NCBI GenBank assembly: GCA_022486625.1
Contig: JAKVKH010000030.1
Span: 1 to 44,484 of the forward strand
DNA length: 44,484 nucleotides
Source: Butyrivibrio sp.
GTDB taxonomy: Bacteria > Bacillota > Clostridia > Lachnospirales > Lachnospiraceae
Reading direction: 5' to 3'
Shown here: piece after piece, positions 41,391 through 44,484 of the stretch
Position numbering within the stretch: the first letter of the stretch is position 1
Layout of the letters: every line of letters begins with the position of its first letter
Program-made: the position numbers and the translations under genes
The notes under the pieces: model-generated
What the model was told of the DNA's origin: nothing
The model's database searches: none
The model's input: the letters and a program-made list of their open reading frames with translations, nothing else

Positions 41391-41734
41391 TCTCCGCCAA
41401 CCTCCTTTTGCATGCAATCGATTTTTTGCTTTATATCCTGTAATTCGGCTAATTGCGCAGTCTGTCCGACTGTATTGGCATATCGAGCCATCTGATTAAT
41501 ATTATTGCCAATGCCGCGGATACAACGATATATATCACTTAATTCCCGATTTGCGTTTTGGAGTAATTGCAGTTCTTCCGGAGTAATACTACGCAGTCCA
41601 GACACAGCAGACAATATATATGCCTGTTGTGTCTGAGCTGACGATTCTATCTTTTTACATAAACACTTATATTCATTCTCATCCATTCTAAATTGAATCG
41701 AACGATTCCTAATGCGATTTACTTTTTTTGCCAT
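41339..41734 (-). CDS. MobC-like relaxosome accessory protein
   Basis: 131 residues. A basic N-terminal ribbon-helix-helix-like stretch (KKVNRIRNRSIQFRMDENEYKCL) is followed by the family segment ANRELSDIYRCIRGIGNNINQMARYAN and a C-terminal coiled coil. It probably binds oriT and helps the relaxase open DNA. ATG at 41734 has GAGG 7 nt upstream. It precedes and overlaps the relaxase gene. Confidence 0.88.
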   Translation of the reverse strand: MAKKVNRIRNRSIQFRMDENEYKCLCKKIESSAQTQQAYILSAVSGLRSITPEELQLLQNANRELSDIYRCIRGIGNNINQMARYANTVGQTAQLAELQDIKQKIDCMQKEVGGEWQSLRSLIQALQGMQH

Positions 41735-41743
41735 TTGCATACC

Positions 41744-42214
41744 TCATATAATTAATAACATCACGCCGAAAAGAACAATTATCATAGGTATCCCCCATGC
41801 CATTGATATGACACCTGCCAATCTGGGAGATAGCATCTCTTGTTCATACCCGCTGATAAGATTGTCCGCAAATTTAAACACCGCCGAGCTGGTGTTTACG
41901 CCGTGAACGCTCCCCTGTTGGGATACCTGATGCCTCAGATCAGCAGCTCGATATAATATGTCCTCAATCGTATCGCCATCTATGCCCGTTGATCCATAAG
42001 GCCACTTCAGGATCTGCTCGATCTGCGCACTATAATCTCTGCCAGTCGCAATATCATTGTCAGTGAGATAATGCAGTAACTGATCATCAATCGCATGATT
42101 ATCTGTGCGTATACCCCAGACAGGGTTTAACAAGGTGCGTATTGGATATGTCCTGAGTGCATGTGCTAATTGATACTTATGTGACATTTCTGTGATTATC
42201 TTTGTTTTGTTCAT
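41744..42214 (-). CDS. Unknown protein with a C-terminal membrane anchor in the mob operon
   Basis: 156 residues, not recognised. The bulk is soluble and moderately charged, and the last ~25 residues (AGVISMAWGIPMIIVLFGVMLLII) form one membrane helix ending at the C-terminus. GGAGG lies 7 nt before ATG at 42214. It is 9 bp upstream of the MobC-like gene and directly downstream of the nested inverted repeats, so it may tether the relaxosome or regulate transfer; that is speculation. Confidence 0.65.
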   Translation of the reverse strand: MNKTKIITEMSHKYQLAHALRTYPIRTLLNPVWGIRTDNHAIDDQLLHYLTDNDIATGRDYSAQIEQILKWPYGSTGIDGDTIEDILYRAADLRHQVSQQGSVHGVNTSSAVFKFADNLISGYEQEMLSPRLAGVISMAWGIPMIIVLFGVMLLII

Positions 42215-42244
42215 TATCATCCCTCCATTTTTGCAAATACAATT

Positions 42245-42395
42245 TGGCAGTTTAAAGGGTTCCGAGGGGCACCGCCCCTGGCCAGTTTAGGGAGCAGTTT
42301 TTCTGCTCCCGTGTGATATGGCCTGCCATATCGCGAAACTGGCATGCAGATTTCTATAGTAAATTAGTTAAATCTGCATCGGTTTTTAACTGCCA
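42245..42395. other. Nested inverted-repeat region, candidate oriT or structured RNA
   Basis: Five inverted repeats are nested in 151 bp. The outer pair is TGGCAGTT (42245) / AACTGCCA (42388). Inside are hairpin AGGGGC-ACC-GCCCCT (42265-42279), the inner pair GCCAGTTT (42281) / AAACTGGC (42336) enclosing GGGAGCAG-T5-CTGCTCCC (42290-42310) and GATATGGC-CT-GCCATATC (42315-42332), then ATGCAGATTT / AAATCTGCAT (42344-42379). It lies in the only sizeable gap of the mob operon. Confidence 0.6.
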
Positions 42396-42412
42396 GAGCA
42401 ACACCAAATGCA

Positions 42413-43357
42413 TTACATATGACATGATCTGTGCTGAGACTGTTTATCTGCCTCGCACAATAATCCATCACGATACACCATATGATCTGTATTTATTACC
42501 TCATGCATATGACTGTCGTAATAATATACACTATCCGATAACTGATCCTGCACTGCTACTTCGGTCTGATTTACGCTCCGCACAATTTCTTTAAGATTAT
42601 ATATATCCTCACCCTGTACTGGGATAAGCAACGTTTCATGGATCGAGGAGGGCAGGATAAAAAAGTCCCCATTCAATATTTGTGTTGCCTCAGACATTGC
42701 TCTACGATTCAATATTTCAGCAGCCCCATATACTTTGTTTAAATTCGTCAACACCAGCATTTTCCCATTTTCCTGAGTATTTTCTGTACCGTAAACTTTT
42801 TCTGATTCGACCAGATCTGACACTGTATGTTCGAGACTATCAAGCGTATATGGTGTTTCTTCTTGATTTCTGATCGCTGCATCTAAGACTTCACACTCTG
42901 ACAGCTCAAATCGTTGTAAAATACTGTGAGTCAGGATACAACTACCCTCACCAATGGTTATACGGGCAATTACAGCCAAATCATCACCAATCATCCGATA
43001 TGGGACATGTTTCAGGATTTCTTTATTTTTCAGAGCACTGATCAGCTGTGGATATGCCCTTTCGCGGATTTTTGCAGCATCTAAATCTAACTTCATTTTC
43101 AATCTTTCATGCTGCCGCATGTCATCCACAATATCCTTAATCTGCTGATCCATCGTCTGGCCGTTCCGGTAATCCTGATACAGCGGCTCAACATAATATA
43201 CGCGTGCAATGGTTGATCCATGTGGCATCAGACAGACACTATCCATATCTGTTTGGTTTACTTTCATCTGTTTATCCGTTTTCAGTGCAGCATTATTTTG
43301 GTCTGCAGCCTTACTGAGCGCATCTATCAAATTTGTTTTATAACTTTCGTATGTCAT
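42413..43357 (-). CDS. DUF5688-like protein of integrative elements
   Basis: 314 residues, resembling DUF5688 proteins often found in conjugative elements of gut Firmicutes. Visible blocks are IARVYYVEPLYQDYRNGQTM (residues 70-89 or so), YPQLISALKNKEILKHVPYRMIGDDLAVIARI, and NLNKVYGAAEILNRRAMSEATQILNGDFFILPSSIHETLLIP. The function is not known to me. ATG at 43357 has GGAGG 8 nt upstream, within the end of the coupling-protein gene. The start is 2 nt after that gene's stop, so the two are coupled. Confidence 0.72.
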   Translation of the reverse strand: MTYESYKTNLIDALSKAADQNNAALKTDKQMKVNQTDMDSVCLMPHGSTIARVYYVEPLYQDYRNGQTMDQQIKDIVDDMRQHERLKMKLDLDAAKIRERAYPQLISALKNKEILKHVPYRMIGDDLAVIARITIGEGSCILTHSILQRFELSECEVLDAAIRNQEETPYTLDSLEHTVSDLVESEKVYGTENTQENGKMLVLTNLNKVYGAAEILNRRAMSEATQILNGDFFILPSSIHETLLIPVQGEDIYNLKEIVRSVNQTEVAVQDQLSDSVYYYDSHMHEVINTDHMVYRDGLLCEADKQSQHRSCHM

Positions 43358-43359
43358 AA

Positions 43360-44484
43360 TCATTTCCTCCTGAATATTATATTTCCTGACTTTTTGATCA
43401 ATTTCTGTTGCCTGCAAAAATACCTATCCTCAAACCAATAATTTTTACTAACAAGATAGGTGCCAGTCGGTGTAACAACAATCTCTTTTTTGGATGCAAC
43501 AAGACTGATCAGGTCTGCCTCATCGTATATATTACGATCTGCATACGACACTGTAGTATTCCCACTCGCCCCATTGCTGACTGAGCTCTTAGGCTGTGCA
43601 TAAGTTCCTGCTGTCTTGATGATATAGCTGCTGGTGTCATTATCATTTGACTCCAATATGCATTTAATTCTGCAATTATCCATGATTATCTGTGCGCCAT
43701 CCCTGCCATACTGCTCTCGGAGCTGTGCAAGTCCCTGAAATGACAGCCATATTGACACCCCATATCCTCTGGCTATAGACAACTTTTCTAGCAGATTATC
43801 AATCTTGCCGATTGCATATGCCTCATCAATCATCACATAACATGGTGTAGATCCGATTGCTCTTTTGGTAAGCTCATCCAATGTCTGGGCAATAATCACA
43901 CGGAATATACTCCCATATTCATGTAGTTTATGCTCTGGGACACACAGATACAGTGATTTCCCCTCATCTGTAATTGCCGCGGGAGAGGCTCTATTGGGAT
44001 TATTCTGCATAAAATACTGGATATCAGTATTTGCAAATATGCTTAACGGAGTATACAGATGCGTCTCAATATCCTGCATGGCCTCAGATTTCTTTTTATT
44101 AAATTTCGCCAGATATTTCAGGGTAATCTGCGTAGTTCCTGCATTTGTGCATATTTTTGTTATTTTCTCCTGCAAGTTACAGGTTAATATATCATTTACC
44201 GTTGCAATAAAATCCAGATTATGACTGTATCCATCTGCCAGCAGTCCTGTCAGCATACATCTGGCATTATCAACCCAAAATGCCTGTTTAGGATCTGCTT
44301 CTGGTATCAGGCATCTGGCAATCCTGCCAAATACCTCCATCTGCACATCTGATGATGCATGCTGCAGATTATCAAGTGCATAATATGGATTCCATCCCCA
44401 TGTGCTGCGATCTGTTGGATCGAGACACAGATTGTTGATACCTGGTACCGTCTGATACTGCTCTCTCTTAGGATCAACGATCAA
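43360..44484 (-). CDS. VirD4/TraG-type coupling protein, partial
   Basis: The 374 visible residues are the C-terminal part; the gene continues beyond the window edge and its Walker A motif is not seen. The visible part starts at the VDPKREQY segment after the nucleotide-binding loop. It includes WGWNPYYAL, FWVDNARCMLTGLL, the Walker B-like CYVMIDEAYAIGK and SIWLSFQGLAQLREQYG with a conserved glutamine, all typical of type IV coupling proteins. It would link the relaxosome to a secretion channel. Its presence suggests self-transfer or efficient mobilisation. Confidence 0.92.
   Translation of the reverse strand: MIVDPKREQYQTVPGINNLCLDPTDRSTWGWNPYYALDNLQHASSDVQMEVFGRIARCLIPEADPKQAFWVDNARCMLTGLLADGYSHNLDFIATVNDILTCNLQEKITKICTNAGTTQITLKYLAKFNKKKSEAMQDIETHLYTPLSIFANTDIQYFMQNNPNRASPAAITDEGKSLYLCVPEHKLHEYGSIFRVIIAQTLDELTKRAIGSTPCYVMIDEAYAIGKIDNLLEKLSIARGYGVSIWLSFQGLAQLREQYGRDGAQIIMDNCRIKCILESNDNDTSSYIIKTAGTYAQPKSSVSNGASGNTTVSYADRNIYDEADLISLVASKKEIVVTPTGTYLVSKNYWFEDRYFCRQQKLIKKSGNIIFRRK

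Larger units (their letters stand above)
38171..44484. mobile_element. One end of an integrative conjugative or mobilizable element in tRNA-Pro
   Basis: From the tRNA 3' end to the window edge the genes are integrase, ribbon-helix-helix protein, relaxase, MobC-like protein, unknown membrane-anchored protein, an oriT-like region, DUF5688-like protein and coupling protein. The segment is visibly richer in A+T and uses more ATA and AGA-type codons than the riboflavin operon next to it. The distal end, cargo and any type IV secretion genes lie outside the window, so ICE versus IME cannot be decided. Confidence 0.88.

Overview
The window looks like a chromosomal segment of a low-to-moderate G+C anaerobic gut-type Bacillota. 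Erysipelotrichia is my best guess: T-box and FMN riboswitches, an ECF-type bioY, a desulfoferrodoxin, purine-rich Shine-Dalgarno sequences before almost every gene, and an RNA resembling the 23S-methyl motif in front of an rRNA methyltransferase. The genus cannot be fixed from the sequence alone.

0.3-20.7 kb is a pectin / rhamnogalacturonan-I utilisation locus, interrupted by a T-box-controlled ileS (2.0-5.5 kb). One minus-strand operon encodes a two-domain rhamnose-mutarotase-like protein, KduI, KduD, KdgK and KdgA. These take 4-deoxy-5-keto-uronate to pyruvate plus glyceraldehyde-3-phosphate. A second minus-strand operon encodes a CUT1-type ABC importer (two permeases and a lipoprotein, no ATPase), a GH105 unsaturated glucuronyl/galacturonyl hydrolase, a CE12-like deacetylase and a GH112 phosphorylase. 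A GH28 gene lies nearby. Two AraC-family regulators are divergent to the two operons. No enzyme here has a visible signal peptide, so the locus appears to import oligosaccharides and finish them in the cytoplasm.

20.7-34.0 kb is housekeeping and accessory: threonine-aldolase-like enzyme, free methionine sulfoxide reductase, two integral membrane proteins, a CorA-type transporter with an apparent leader peptide and two mutually exclusive hairpins, a YdcF-like protein, a putative nuclease-like gene surrounded by tandem repeats (14, 19 and 95 bp units), tRNA-Gly, NudC, a 10-bp repeat, desulfoferrodoxin, a methyltransferase-hydrolase-MATE operon, and bioY with a DUF1284 gene.

34.1-37.9 kb is the complete riboflavin operon ribD-ribE-ribBA-ribH behind an FMN riboswitch followed by two intrinsic terminators in series.

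38.1 kb holds tRNA-Pro(CGG). From its 3' end to the window edge lies one end of an integrative conjugative or mobilizable element: tyrosine integrase, a ribbon-helix-helix protein, MobP-like relaxase, MobC-like protein, an unknown membrane-anchored protein, a nested inverted-repeat region that is my oriT candidate, a DUF5688-like protein and a VirD4/TraG coupling protein cut by the window edge.

The most interesting items are the CorA leader peptide with switching hairpins, the 95-bp repeat array with a compensatory hairpin change, the nested inverted repeats of the mobile element, the two-domain mutarotase, and the possible shared TTTGCAA element in the pectin promoters. All calls come from reading the sequence; no database search was run.
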